The translations under genes and the position numbers were made by a program. A DNA stretch of 64,000 nt from Flavobacteriaceae bacterium (GTDB lineage Bacteria; Bacteroidota; Bacteroidia; Flavobacteriales; Weeksellaceae), in the NCBI GenBank assembly GCA_012522185.1, contig JAAYKY010000012.1, positions 32,191-96,190 on the forward strand, read 5' to 3'. Shown piece by piece: positions 17,203 to 26,439 of the stretch; position 1 is the first letter of the stretch; every line of letters begins with the position of its first letter. The notes beneath the pieces were generated by a model. The model saw only the letters and a program-made list of their open reading frames with translations. It made no database searches and was not told the DNA's origin.

Positions 17203-18396
17203 TTAAAATACGGGTTGAATTGGACGAGCGATTGAATCAAAATTTACCATTTGGGGCTGAATAGCAGCTTTATCTCTAAGCTTCCCCATTCCTTGCACTA
17301 CTATTTTATCTCCTTTCTTTATTCCTGATTTTACAATTGCCAGGTTATCTACACGATCTTCGATTTCAATGATGGTGTTGTGAACCGTATCGTTCTCAAC
17401 TTTGAACACATAGGTAAATCCTTGTTGTTCAAAAGTGGCCGTTTCTGGAATGATTACCGCATTCGGATAGTCTTTCGGGATGCGTACTGTACCGCTGTTT
17501 CCGTTGCTAAGCAAACGATCTTTATTGGGGAAAATCGCTCGGAACTGAATCGTCCCGGTTTGTGGATTGATTTGCCCAGTCACGGTTTGGATTTTACCTT
17601 TTTCATTGTACAATTGACCATTGGCCAAAACCAAATCTACTTCGGGAATGTTTTTTAGTTTTTCCTGTACATTTTTTCCTTCCATTTCGTTTAGGAAATT
17701 TAAATACTCGCTTTCGTTCATTGAAAAATAAGCATAGACTTCGCCTACTTCCGAAACCGAGGTCAAAGGTGTTGGATCGGCAGGCCCCACCAAACTACCT
17801 TCACGGAAATTGATAGCACCTACCACACCGGAAATTGGACTTCTTACTATTCCAAAATCGATGTTGGCCTGAATTCCACTGTAACTTGCTTGAGCTTGTT
17901 GCTGAGCAGCTCTTGCTTGTGCCAATTGACCCTCGGCACGCATCAAATTGGCTTTTGCTGTTTCAAGTTGAACATTACTGATGATGTTTTTCTCCACTAG
18001 CGGAACTAATTTATCTACTTCCACCTGAGCAGCATTTACAGCTGCTTGTGCAGCACTCACATTTGCTTTGGCAGCACTGATTCCTGATCTTGCTGCATTT
18101 GCATCTTGCGACTGAACGGTCGTCTCAAGTTTAAACAAAGGCTGACCGGCACTGACAATCTGGCCTTCATCCACAAATACTTGAGTGATATAGCCGGAAA
18201 TTTTCGCACGAACTGCATTGTTTACTTTTCCTTCGATGCTGACAGGGAAAGCCTGATGACCTACCATGTTTCTTTCTACAGCTTCTACAACCGGAAGCGA
18301 TAGAACCAGTGCTCCTTGTGGTTGTTGTTCATTTTTACAGGACACAAAAAATGCAAGGCATATAGCAAATACTGAAATGGATACTCTCTTTTTCAT
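17203..18396 (-). CDS. RND efflux membrane fusion (periplasmic adaptor) lipoprotein
   Basis: A 397-residue AcrA-type adaptor, lipidated at C20 (FVSC). The lipoyl half-motif AKISGYITQVFVDEGQIVSAGQ (about residue 65) precedes an alanine/glutamine-rich coiled-coil hairpin (about 100-175) and the second lipoyl half (IVRSPISGVVGAI), then beta-barrel and membrane-proximal domains. It bridges the RND pump and the outer-membrane channel. Its start lies one base after the stop of the upstream regulator gene. Confidence 0.95.
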   Translation of the reverse strand: MKKRVSISVFAICLAFFVSCKNEQQPQGALVLSLPVVEAVERNMVGHQAFPVSIEGKVNNAVRAKISGYITQVFVDEGQIVSAGQPLFKLETTVQSQDANAARSGISAAKANVSAAQAAVNAAQVEVDKLVPLVEKNIISNVQLETAKANLMRAEGQLAQARAAQQQAQASYSGIQANIDFGIVRSPISGVVGAINFREGSLVGPADPTPLTSVSEVGEVYAYFSMNESEYLNFLNEMEGKNVQEKLKNIPEVDLVLANGQLYNEKGKIQTVTGQINPQTGTIQFRAIFPNKDRLLSNGNSGTVRIPKDYPNAVIIPETATFEQQGFTYVFKVENDTVHNTIIEIEDRVDNLAIVKSGIKKGDKIVVQGMGKLRDKAAIQPQMVNFDSIARPIQPVF

Positions 18397-18397
18397 C

Positions 18398-18877
18398 TTA
18401 TAATTTCTGAGTTAAATTTTCTAATTTTTCAATTGTTTTTTCCAGACGCTCGATAGCATGACCCAAATGTGAAATATAGATTTCTCCTTTTTCTATACTC
18501 ACCGGATCGGGATGGCTGATTTTCGCAAATCTATGCTGCATCAGTCTTTCAGCCAGATATTTTTCACGGATTAATTCCTTTTGAATTTTTTTCAACCGCA
18601 GCGGCAAATGCTGTGCCGTAATACGATAGCGACGTTTTCTTTCACCTATCCTATTGAAATCAACGATATAATCATATTTAATCAATAAATTCAAGCTGGT
18701 AGAAACAGAACTTTTGCTGACATTGAAGATGTTTACTAAATCATCGAAAGTATAACCTTCCTTGATGCCTTCGACCAAAAGAAACGAATAAATCTTCGCC
18801 GCCAAGGGAGGCAAAGAAGTCGTCTGAAGATAATGCTGTGTAAACTCTTCTATTAATTCTATCTTTTCTTCTTTCAA
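18398..18877 (-). CDS. GbsR/MarR-type winged-helix regulator of the efflux operon
   Basis: A winged-helix DNA-binding protein (about 159 residues): PPLAAKIYSFLLV, then helix-turn-helix YTFDDLVNIFNVSKSSVSTSLNLL and wing GERKRRYRI, followed by a long C-terminal helical dimerisation region. It is the first gene of the efflux operon and probably represses it, being lost or inactivated when pump substrate is present. The frame is open to an ATG at 18946, but a promoter (18895-18923) falls inside that extension, so I place the start at the in-frame TTG 18877 (LKEEKIELIEEF). The start is uncertain. Confidence 0.8.
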   Translation of the reverse strand: MKEEKIELIEEFTQHYLQTTSLPPLAAKIYSFLLVEGIKEGYTFDDLVNIFNVSKSSVSTSLNLLIKYDYIVDFNRIGERKRRYRITAQHLPLRLKKIQKELIREKYLAERLMQHRFAKISHPDPVSIEKGEIYISHLGHAIERLEKTIEKLENLTQKL

Positions 18878-18894
18878 TTCAAAGAATTTTGCTG

Positions 18895-18924
18895 CAAAAA
18901 TAAAGTTTGTTCGGAAGCAACAAA
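18895..18924 (-). promoter_or_regulatory. Efflux operon promoter with overlapping palindrome
   Basis: Minus-strand TATTTTTG (18895-18902) has a TTG (18921-18923) 18 bases upstream, a good Bacteroidota promoter. TTTGTT (18906-18911) and AACAAA (18919-18924) form a perfect six-base inverted repeat with a seven-base spacer between and over these elements. It is a candidate operator for the operon's own regulator. Confidence 0.5.
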
Positions 18925-19012
18925 ACAAATCGAAGTTAATTAACATTTTTTTAATTCTTTGAAAAAATTCTATTCCTTAACTTAGGTCAACGTTAGGGTA
19001 AATCACTGCCCG

Positions 19013-19020
19013 TACATTTG
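19013..19020 (+). promoter_or_regulatory. -7 element upstream of the YceI gene
   Basis: TACATTTG fits TAnnTTTG and lies 38 bases before the ATG at 19059. No clean TTG is seen at the expected distance. Confidence 0.4.
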
Positions 19021-19058
19021 CAATATAAGATCTAAGTATAACTATAAAACAAAATATT

Positions 19059-19571
19059 ATGTCAGTAAAATGGAATTTAGATAAGACTCATTCAGAGGTT
19101 CAATTCAAAGTTAAGCACATGGTGATTTCTACCGTTACAGGAGATTTTTCAAGCTTTGACGCCCATGCAGAATCGGAAGATGAAGTTTTTAAAAATGCAA
19201 AATTTGAATTCTCAGCCGATGTGAATTCAATCAGTACCAAAAACGAACAAAGAGACGAGCATTTGAAGAGCGATGATTTCTTTAATTCGTCGGAATTTCC
19301 AAAATTAACTTTCAAGGGAAGTGAATTTGACGGAGAAAAATTAAAAGGTGAAATCACTATGAAAGGGGTGACGAAACCCATTACATTGGACGTTGATTTT
19401 GGGGGAGTTATCACCGATCCTTATGGAAATCAACGTGCGGGATTTGAATTTACCGGACAGTTGAACCGAAAAGATTTCGGCCTGAATTGGAACGGTACAC
19501 TGGAATCTGGCGGATTAGTTGTTTCAGATAATGTAAAATTATTTGTAAATTTGGAGTTCACAAAACAATAA
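19059..19571 (+). CDS. YceI family protein
   Basis: A 170-residue lipocalin-like YceI protein: KWNLDKTHSEVQFKVKHMVIS at the start, then FSADVNSISTKNEQRDEHLKSDDFF, the FKGS strand, GEITMKGVTKPITLDV, and the closing NRKDFGLNWN segment. Family members bind polyisoprenoids or other amphiphiles. No signal peptide is visible, so unlike E. coli YceI it is probably cytosolic. A terminator follows at 19597. It stands alone, divergent from the efflux operon. Confidence 0.94.
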   Translation: MSVKWNLDKTHSEVQFKVKHMVISTVTGDFSSFDAHAESEDEVFKNAKFEFSADVNSISTKNEQRDEHLKSDDFFNSSEFPKLTFKGSEFDGEKLKGEITMKGVTKPITLDVDFGGVITDPYGNQRAGFEFTGQLNRKDFGLNWNGTLESGGLVVSDNVKLFVNLEFTKQ

Positions 19572-19596
19572 AGCGAAATAACTAATTGCACAAGAC

Positions 19597-19630
19597 ACCT
19601 TGTTTCCTTCTCGGGAGCAAGGTTTTTTTA
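19597..19630 (+). terminator. Terminator of the YceI gene
   Basis: ACCTTG (19597-19602) pairs with CAAGGT (19618-19623), with a further TCC/GGA inner pairing, followed by a run of seven T. Confidence 0.75.
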
Positions 19631-19656
19631 TGACTTAAATTTTAATTTTCAAAGAA

Positions 19657-21309
19657 TTAGAATCGAGTAAGTATTCCAAAATGAATTTTTGAATTTCGGA
19701 AGTCAAAACTAGAATCCGATTGTTTACCCACGGCATAACTTAAATTAAATACACCCAATTGAGTAAGAAAAGAAATCCCGGTGCCTAAACCCAAGAGATT
19801 TTCATTTAATCCAGAAGATTTATTTTCCACAAATCCATAATCGCCAAAAACAGAAATGTAAAATCCATCGTTGGGCATGAAACGGTATTCCAAACTGGCG
19901 ATCCCATAGGTCGATGCAAATACACTTTCTTCGTTGAAGCCACGTAAACTCCCAAATCCACCGATTCTGTGCAATTCATTTTCTGAATAAAAATCTTCTT
20001 CACCAAACAAACCATATCCCTCGATTCTTACCTTTAATAAATGCCGATCCACCAATTTGAAAATATGAAATGCTTCCAAGCCAATTTCATATTGAGGACC
20101 ACTTAATTCTGTGAATTCATGGGTTTCCGGATCCAAATCACGGCTTTTCCGAGTCAAAGCTTTGCCCAGCAAATTCAGGGCAGAACGACCTTCGAGCAAA
20201 CGGTTTTGAGCGGGTAAAAGATACTCATAACTAAGTCCAATCCCACTTTTATTGAAATCATCATACAATAAAGCCATTTCAGGATGTTCGTCGAGTACGA
20301 AATTCGAACTTTCATAACTCAAATTCAATCCCAAATTTGAATTCATACTGATTTGATAAAACAGTCTTTCTTCGATTTTTGTACTCACGAAAACACTGTC
20401 TTTCCGATACATATTGAATTGGGTTTCCGTTCCAATTGGCGAACGGAACAAATAAGGAATTCGAACTTTTAAGTCAAGCGAAGTACTTTTATCGGGCGTT
20501 GCAATCCAATTTAGCCGAATGCGCTCCATGCCATTGAAGTTATTATTCAGCTCAATCTTTACATTTCCATTCAATTGAAAATCACCATTTGCATCGTTCC
20601 CAAAACCTAAAACTCCATCAAAAAGATTGGATTTAACTTTATTTACATACAAATAAACCGTTGTAGAATCCGTATTGAAAAGAGTTTGAGGTGGACGAGC
20701 TTCTTCAATTAAAGGATTGAAACTCATTCGTTCCGAAATTTTTCGAAGCTCCGATTCATTGTAAATATTTCCTTTTTTTAAACCTAAACCGTAACGAATG
20801 TATCCCTTCGATAATTTTTCATAACCTTCTACATTTACACCGTCAATTGTCCTCGCACCAAATAATTGTAAATCAAGCGCTATCTGAGCTTCCCCATCTT
20901 TGTATCCCAAAGGATTGATTTTCACTTCTGTAAACGGAAATCCTCTTTCAGCGTATCGGTCAGAAACGGATTGAATTAAGGAATCCAAATTCTTGACTGC
21001 AAACCAATCTTCATTTTGCTGAAAAATCGTATCATTTTTTATCCAAACTTTTTTATACATTTTTCCTTTGTTCAGGTAAACGTTTAGATCCCGCACGGAA
21101 TCGAGTTTGAGTGTATAATAGCCAATGGTTTTAAGCGAATCCAAAGTTTGATAAAGAGCAGAATCTTGTGTGATACGTTTCTGAAAATCGGCTTCGTAAA
21201 TGGATTTTTCCGGTTTGAAATTAAAAAACTGATAAATGGAATCATTCTTCTCCTGCGAAAAAACAAAGGAAAACAAAAACAACATCCATATAAAAATCCG
21301 AAACTTCAC
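19657..21309 (-). CDS. Omp85-superfamily outer-membrane protein (BamA/TamA-like)
   Basis: A 550-residue exported protein (signal peptide about residues 1-18, ending VFSQ). After POTRA-like regions (about 100-240, with GARTIDGVNVEGYEKLSKGYIRYGLGLKKGN) comes a C-terminal 16-strand-type Omp85 barrel containing the lid-lock motif region RIGGFGSLRGFNEES near residue 447 and a terminal Phe (ILTRF). It is shorter than BamA and has few POTRA domains, so a TamA-like or specialised insertase is more likely than the essential BamA. Divergent from selO. Confidence 0.85.
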   Translation of the reverse strand: MKFRIFIWMLFLFSFVFSQEKNDSIYQFFNFKPEKSIYEADFQKRITQDSALYQTLDSLKTIGYYTLKLDSVRDLNVYLNKGKMYKKVWIKNDTIFQQNEDWFAVKNLDSLIQSVSDRYAERGFPFTEVKINPLGYKDGEAQIALDLQLFGARTIDGVNVEGYEKLSKGYIRYGLGLKKGNIYNESELRKISERMSFNPLIEEARPPQTLFNTDSTTVYLYVNKVKSNLFDGVLGFGNDANGDFQLNGNVKIELNNNFNGMERIRLNWIATPDKSTSLDLKVRIPYLFRSPIGTETQFNMYRKDSVFVSTKIEERLFYQISMNSNLGLNLSYESSNFVLDEHPEMALLYDDFNKSGIGLSYEYLLPAQNRLLEGRSALNLLGKALTRKSRDLDPETHEFTELSGPQYEIGLEAFHIFKLVDRHLLKVRIEGYGLFGEEDFYSENELHRIGGFGSLRGFNEESVFASTYGIASLEYRFMPNDGFYISVFGDYGFVENKSSGLNENLLGLGTGISFLTQLGVFNLSYAVGKQSDSSFDFRNSKIHFGILTRF

Positions 21310-21344
21310 TTTTCTGAAACGCTAATTAACGAAACAAATTATAA

Positions 21345-21372
21345 TTGGCTCAAAGATTGTACGCTATTTTTG
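21345..21372 (+). promoter_or_regulatory. Promoter of selO
   Basis: TTG (21345-21347), a 17-base gap, then TATTTTTG (21365-21372). Transcription from it would start some 20-25 bases before the ATG at 21403. Confidence 0.5.
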
Positions 21373-21402
21373 CATTCAATAATTTATTTGAAAAATCATT
21401 TC

Positions 21403-22848
21403 ATGCCGATTTTTAATTTTGACAATTCTTATCTTCAACTTTCCGATAAATTTTATCGGAAAGTCAAACCAAATCCTGCGCCTCATCCTGAATTGCTTTT
21501 ACTGAATAATGATTTGATGAAAAATCTGGATTTGGATATTTCGGATGAAAACCAATTATTGAAAATTTTATCGGGAAATGAATTGGAAGACGGTTCTCAA
21601 CCGATTGCGCAAGCTTATGCCGGTCATCAATTCGGACATTTCACAATGCTCGGCGACGGACGTGCAATTTTATTGGGCGAACATTTAACGGAATCCAATC
21701 GTCGTTTTGACATTCAGTTGAAAGGAGCAGGGCAGACGCCTTTTTCTCGTCGTGGCGACGGAAAAGCGGCCGTGAAACCGATGCTTCGGGAATTTCTGAT
21801 GAGCGAAGCCATGCATTATCTGGGCGTTCCGACTTCGCGAAGTCTTGCCGTGATTAAAACCGGTGAACCGGTTTATCGGGAAACCATTATGGAAGGAGCG
21901 GTTTTGACACGTCTGATGAGCAGTCACATTCGGGTAGGAACTTTTGAGTTTGCGCGTTATTTTGGTGGAGTGGAAGAACTGCGCGAATTGATGAATTACA
22001 CCATCAACCGACATTTTCCGGAATTAAACGATGCCCAAAATCCGGCTTTGGCATTGCTTGAAAAAGGGATGGGTTTGCAAATGGATTTGATTGTGAATTG
22101 GATGCGAATTGGTTTTATACACGGAGTGATGAACACCGACAATACTTCGATTCCGGGCGAGACTTTTGATTACGGTCCTTGTGCTTTTATAGGGATTTAC
22201 CATCCCGAAACTGTATTTAGTTCCATTGATCGTGATGGACGTTATGCATTTGGAAATCAGCCCAATATTATCAAATGGAATCTTTCCAGATGGGCCGAAA
22301 CTTTATTGCCGTTAATTAATTCCGACGAAAAGAAAGCCATCGAATTAGCCACTGAAAAAATCAATTCATTCGATGAGGTTTTCACGCAAAAATGGTGGGA
22401 AATGATGTTTGCCAAACTGGGAATTTCAAATCCAAAAATGGGCGACGATGATTTGGTGAACGAATTATTGCGACTGTTGGAATTGCATCAAAAAGATTAT
22501 ACCAATACTTTTACATATCTTCGAACTCCTGAAATTTTCGATAAAAATCAATTCTTCTTGGATGAGAAATTCGATGCTTGGACTCAAAAATGGAAATCCC
22601 GAATTAAGTTAGAAAACGGTGGAACAAACTCCGCTTTTGAATTAATGAAAAAGCAAAATCCAGTATTCATTCCCCGAAATTTTCACGTCGAAAAAGCATT
22701 GGACGAAGCCGAGAAATCTGATTTTTCATTCTTGAATTCTTTTCTCGATTTACTCAAAACACCCTATGAATTTCGTCCCGAAATGAAAGAGTTTCTTCAT
22801 AGTCCTGAGGAATACGATTCCAATTATATGACGTTTTGTGGGACTTGA
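21403..22848 (+). CDS. selO: Protein adenylyltransferase SelO (YdiU)
   Basis: A pseudokinase-fold enzyme that transfers AMP to protein Ser/Thr/Tyr and acts in redox stress responses. 481 residues from ATG 21403 (the frame is open to 21148, but that part is antisense to the Omp85 gene). Motifs: QPIAQAYAGHQFGHF, MLGDGRAILLGE, LKGAGQTPFSRRGDGKA, the MSEAMHYLGVPTSRSLAVI block, and the metal-binding NTDNTSIPGETFDYGPCAF. It ends FCGT; the C-terminal cysteine is typical of the family. No selenocysteine. Confidence 0.94.
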   Translation: MPIFNFDNSYLQLSDKFYRKVKPNPAPHPELLLLNNDLMKNLDLDISDENQLLKILSGNELEDGSQPIAQAYAGHQFGHFTMLGDGRAILLGEHLTESNRRFDIQLKGAGQTPFSRRGDGKAAVKPMLREFLMSEAMHYLGVPTSRSLAVIKTGEPVYRETIMEGAVLTRLMSSHIRVGTFEFARYFGGVEELRELMNYTINRHFPELNDAQNPALALLEKGMGLQMDLIVNWMRIGFIHGVMNTDNTSIPGETFDYGPCAFIGIYHPETVFSSIDRDGRYAFGNQPNIIKWNLSRWAETLLPLINSDEKKAIELATEKINSFDEVFTQKWWEMMFAKLGISNPKMGDDDLVNELLRLLELHQKDYTNTFTYLRTPEIFDKNQFFLDEKFDAWTQKWKSRIKLENGGTNSAFELMKKQNPVFIPRNFHVEKALDEAEKSDFSFLNSFLDLLKTPYEFRPEMKEFLHSPEEYDSNYMTFCGT

Positions 22849-22883
22849 TAAATCCTCGGGTTTTGATAGTTTTTTTTTAAGTC

Positions 22884-25547
22884 TTAAAATTTATATCGCA
22901 ATTGCACCAAGAAATATCGTCCCAAAACTTCTTTTGTATTGATGATGGTTTGGTTGTTTACCGCATCAAAACTCGAAGTTACGATGGTTTCATTGCCCAA
23001 AAGATTTCCACCAATCAACGTCAGATAGGTGCTTTTGGCAAGATGAAATCTCAAAGAAGCATTTAAGGATTGATTCTCGTTGATTAAATCCTCGTTTTGA
23101 TATTGAATTCGGTACGAATAGTCCGATTGGAAAAGGAATTTATCGGAAATTGCCCAAGCAAATTTCCCGAAAGGGCGCCAAGTAGTGAAGTCGTTTTCTG
23201 TCAATGATTTGAAATCACTTTTGATGTAGTTCAGTCCCAAATCGAATTCTACTTTTCGTCGGATTTTGAATTTGTTAGTCAAAGTATAGGATTGGGTGAA
23301 AGTGGAATTATTGACCAAATTTGAAATCAATTCATTGTTTTGATCCAAGAAATTAATTCGGGTAAAATAATCCGAATAATTGATATTTCCATTTATAAAT
23401 AAGGAATAAATCCTTGAAAATCTTTTACTTCCGCCAAAATAAACATTCAAAGACTGATCGTCTTCTGGGTTGTTTATCAGGGAATTAACCTGTGGGAATG
23501 CACCTAAATTGGACGCGCTCTGTATGTTGTCCATACTTCGGTTGTAGTTAGCTCCGACATAAAAATTCAGAAATTTAAAGGAATTGAAATAATTATAACC
23601 GATGCTTGCGCTATGGTACAAAGACTCTCTCAATGCGGGATTTCCACGGAAAATCGAATAATAATTTCGGATTTCATAATTGCCCGATAAATCGGTCAGA
23701 TTGGGAAGTTTGTATTCTTGTTTATAGCTTAAATTTAGATTTTGTGAATTATTGAATTTGATTTCTGCTCTCGCATGAGGTAGGATTTTCGTGAACTCCA
23801 ATTTGTTTTCACCTCCGATGAAATTTATTTTTTCACGGAAGTTATAAACGCCGACTCCTAAGTCGAATTTCAGAATGCCAATTTTTTTGGTATAAGTTAA
23901 ATCCGCATAAATCTCTGTGTAATTGAAATCAGAATCGGTTTGAAAAAATTCCTGCTGAATGAGTGAATTGTCTTCGTATATATTATTTTCCAGATTTTGC
24001 CAGCTGAAGTTGCTTCCTGCTTTGATTCTAAGATTGCTCGTATTGGTCAACAAATGATTGTAGATCCCGTAAATCTGAAGGTTTTGCGTGTTTAAATCCC
24101 GATTTTGGCGCAAATTATAAAAACTAAGGCTGTCAATTATCAGAGGAACCACATCGGAATTGATGAATAAATCCGGCTGATCGTTCGAAATTTGGTGGCG
24201 AACATAAAAACCGATGTTGTGATCACGTCCGACTTTTCTGATGTAGGAAAGGTTTTGACGAAGACTAAAACTTGTTTTCTCATTTAGATTATTTCGATAT
24301 CCGGTCGAAATATCATTCAAATGCGTATCGGCAAATTGTTCGTTTTCATTTTCCAGGTAATTAAAGCTCACGCGGTATTTGAATTGTGATTTAGAGTCGG
24401 GCGAATAATCCATTCGAAATCTTCCCAAAGTCGAAAGCAGATGTTGATCGTTCATCTGTTCGTCCCGGTAATTCATTCCGGCACCGATTCTTTCTTGCGT
24501 AGATCTGAAATTCAAATTGTGATTATTGAAAAGTACAAATCCATTGGTATATACCTTTTTATTGGGTTCAAATCCAAAATGCAAAGCACTCAAAAAAGCG
24601 TTCATATCGGTTGCATCTTGTGCTGTTCCCAAGGAAATAGAGTTGGATTCTTGTCGAAGTGAGAAACTGCTTCCTTCTTCCATCAGCTCTGAAATTCCTC
24701 CGAGAAAGGAAAAATAATCTTCGTAAGTGAAAACTTCTTTTCCAAATGTATTGTAATCTGCGATGAGAGTTCCGTCTGTTTTGGGGCTGAAATAAAACAA
24801 TTTGGTTTGTACGTCCGAATGTTCATGCGCATCGCCGCCCAGAGTGGCATTCCCAAAAATAAGGCTTTTTTTATCTTCTTTGAGTTCGATGTTGAGCATG
24901 GCTTCCTCATCGTCTGAAAGCGAGTTTGCAAAAGGGTTGGCTTTGAACTTTCGGTTCAACTGAATTTTGTCAATGGCATCTGCGGGAAGGTTTTTGGTGA
25001 GTAATTTGGTGTTTCCGCCGAGTACTTCACGATCGCCTACTTTTATGGTTTTGATTTCCTTTCCTTCGTAATAGACTTTTCCGTTTTCTACCTGAAGTCC
25101 GGGTAGTTTTTTTAGTAAATCTTCCAGGTTTTCATCGGCCGCCGTACGGAAAGAGTCGGCATCGTATTCGATGGTATCTCCTTTGACTGTAATGGGTTGT
25201 CTGGCTCGGATGACGGCTTCTTGTAGTGAAACCGCAGCTCTTTTCATTTGAAAACGCACGGATTTACTACGATCCATTTGGATGGTTTCTGCATAGGATT
25301 CAAAATCGAAATGTTCGGCTTCTACTTCATAGGTTTCTCCGCAAGGCAAATCCAAAACAAAGGCTCCTTCGGTATCGGTAAAGGTAAAAGCAACGCCTTC
25401 ATTTTTGGAATTGAAAGCCGAAACCGAAGCGTCGAAAACCGGTAAACCGATGCTGTCCCGGATTTCGCCACGAAGTTTACAGGTTTCTTGGGCGGTTGAA
25501 ATTTGAAATATAAATATGGTTAAACCAAAAAGTAGAAACTTTTTCAT
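22884..25547 (-). CDS. Outer-membrane beta-barrel receptor with N-terminal carboxypeptidase-like domain
   Basis: An 887-residue exported protein (signal peptide about 1-19, ending TAQ) with a carboxypeptidase-regulatory-like beta-sandwich (about 22-105), a plug-like region (residues about 115-215: VKGDTIEYDADSF, LEDLLKKLPGLQVENG) and a large barrel of the OMP_b-brl_3 type ending LRYKF. It resembles TonB receptors but lacks a canonical LIDGxP plug core. In this phylum such proteins often sit next to GLPGLI genes, as here (gap 75 bases). Cargo or substrate unknown. Confidence 0.85.
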   Translation of the reverse strand: MKKFLLFGLTIFIFQISTAQETCKLRGEIRDSIGLPVFDASVSAFNSKNEGVAFTFTDTEGAFVLDLPCGETYEVEAEHFDFESYAETIQMDRSKSVRFQMKRAAVSLQEAVIRARQPITVKGDTIEYDADSFRTAADENLEDLLKKLPGLQVENGKVYYEGKEIKTIKVGDREVLGGNTKLLTKNLPADAIDKIQLNRKFKANPFANSLSDDEEAMLNIELKEDKKSLIFGNATLGGDAHEHSDVQTKLFYFSPKTDGTLIADYNTFGKEVFTYEDYFSFLGGISELMEEGSSFSLRQESNSISLGTAQDATDMNAFLSALHFGFEPNKKVYTNGFVLFNNHNLNFRSTQERIGAGMNYRDEQMNDQHLLSTLGRFRMDYSPDSKSQFKYRVSFNYLENENEQFADTHLNDISTGYRNNLNEKTSFSLRQNLSYIRKVGRDHNIGFYVRHQISNDQPDLFINSDVVPLIIDSLSFYNLRQNRDLNTQNLQIYGIYNHLLTNTSNLRIKAGSNFSWQNLENNIYEDNSLIQQEFFQTDSDFNYTEIYADLTYTKKIGILKFDLGVGVYNFREKINFIGGENKLEFTKILPHARAEIKFNNSQNLNLSYKQEYKLPNLTDLSGNYEIRNYYSIFRGNPALRESLYHSASIGYNYFNSFKFLNFYVGANYNRSMDNIQSASNLGAFPQVNSLINNPEDDQSLNVYFGGSKRFSRIYSLFINGNINYSDYFTRINFLDQNNELISNLVNNSTFTQSYTLTNKFKIRRKVEFDLGLNYIKSDFKSLTENDFTTWRPFGKFAWAISDKFLFQSDYSYRIQYQNEDLINENQSLNASLRFHLAKSTYLTLIGGNLLGNETIVTSSFDAVNNQTIINTKEVLGRYFLVQLRYKF

Positions 25548-25622
25548 TCATTAAGATTTGATTGATTAGTAAGAAAAGAAGTTGAATTGTTACAAAATTC
25601 AGATCATATTGTAGTTTGAGTT

Positions 25623-26381
25623 CTAATCTTTGTCAATTCCACCGTCATACATTTCTTTCATTTTTTGCATTTGTTTTTCGTTTTCTTCTTTGAATTCTTT
25701 CTGATTGACAAGTTTTCCTTTTTTGGGACGAGTAATTTTTGTTTTTTCATTTCCGGTCTGGATGGAAATTGCGGTTGTGGTTTGGGTTTGTTCTCCACCG
25801 GTTTTAGTTTTGGAGGTTCTTTCTAATTTTAAGATTAAACCCGGTAATCCGCCATAGACATCGGGTCCACTTTTGAAACTCAATCGAGGCGCATACCAAG
25901 CGACTAAATTCGTAGTGCTATCCACTTCGGCGGTTGCTTTTCGAACTTCATATCCTAAAATCTCTTGGGATTCACGGGTGATTTTCCAGTCATAGGTTTT
26001 TACAGAATCCTGAATGAGGTAATCCACATTCCACGAATTGGCTTCTCGCAAAACTAAATTTTCTTTTAAATTTTTATAAAGTTTGCCTCTTTGTCCAAGA
26101 CTTATGTACACCCTCGAACCTTCGTCTTTTTGCTGGTTGTTGATTCTTTCCTGGTATTCATAAATGGATTCATCGGGCGTCATTATGAGTTGATAATAAG
26201 ATGGCGTTTCCATAGCGATTTTCAGTGCGTCTTGCCATTCTTTGTCTGCTATATTACTATCTGAAAAGGTGGTTATATTATCCATTTCCATTTTGGTAAA
26301 GGATTCGTATTCGACGATGAGTTTGTCTTGTGCGTTTAGTAAAATTCCGGCGGCGAATAGAATTAAAAATATTTTTTTCAT
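25623..26381 (-). CDS. GLPGLI family protein (A)
   Basis: A 252-residue exported protein of the Bacteroidota GLPGLI family (TIGR01200), function unknown. The start is ATG 26381, which gives a signal peptide (KKIFLILFAAGILLNAQ); an upstream in-frame extension to 26516 is intergenic. The signature is GPDVYGGLPGLILKLER near residue 175, with the preceding YEVRKATAEVD...AWYAP block. The C-terminus ends GGIDKD, a tail shared by its neighbours. It is probably periplasmic or surface-attached. Confidence 0.88.
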   Translation of the reverse strand: MKKIFLILFAAGILLNAQDKLIVEYESFTKMEMDNITTFSDSNIADKEWQDALKIAMETPSYYQLIMTPDESIYEYQERINNQQKDEGSRVYISLGQRGKLYKNLKENLVLREANSWNVDYLIQDSVKTYDWKITRESQEILGYEVRKATAEVDSTTNLVAWYAPRLSFKSGPDVYGGLPGLILKLERTSKTKTGGEQTQTTTAISIQTGNEKTKITRPKKGKLVNQKEFKEENEKQMQKMKEMYDGGIDKD

Positions 26382-26439
26382 TTGATTGATTTTAGGAATT
26401 TTGATTTGTTTGGAAACGAAAATAGGGAATTTTAATGAA

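Noticed and set aside
21148..21402. N-terminal extension of SelO
   Set aside because: It is antisense to the Omp85 gene, and a promoter lies at 21345-21372, so the ATG at 21403 is the start.
22884..25547. SusC-type polysaccharide utilisation receptor
   Set aside because: There is no SusD partner, no glycoside hydrolase genes nearby, and the plug core differs from SusC.
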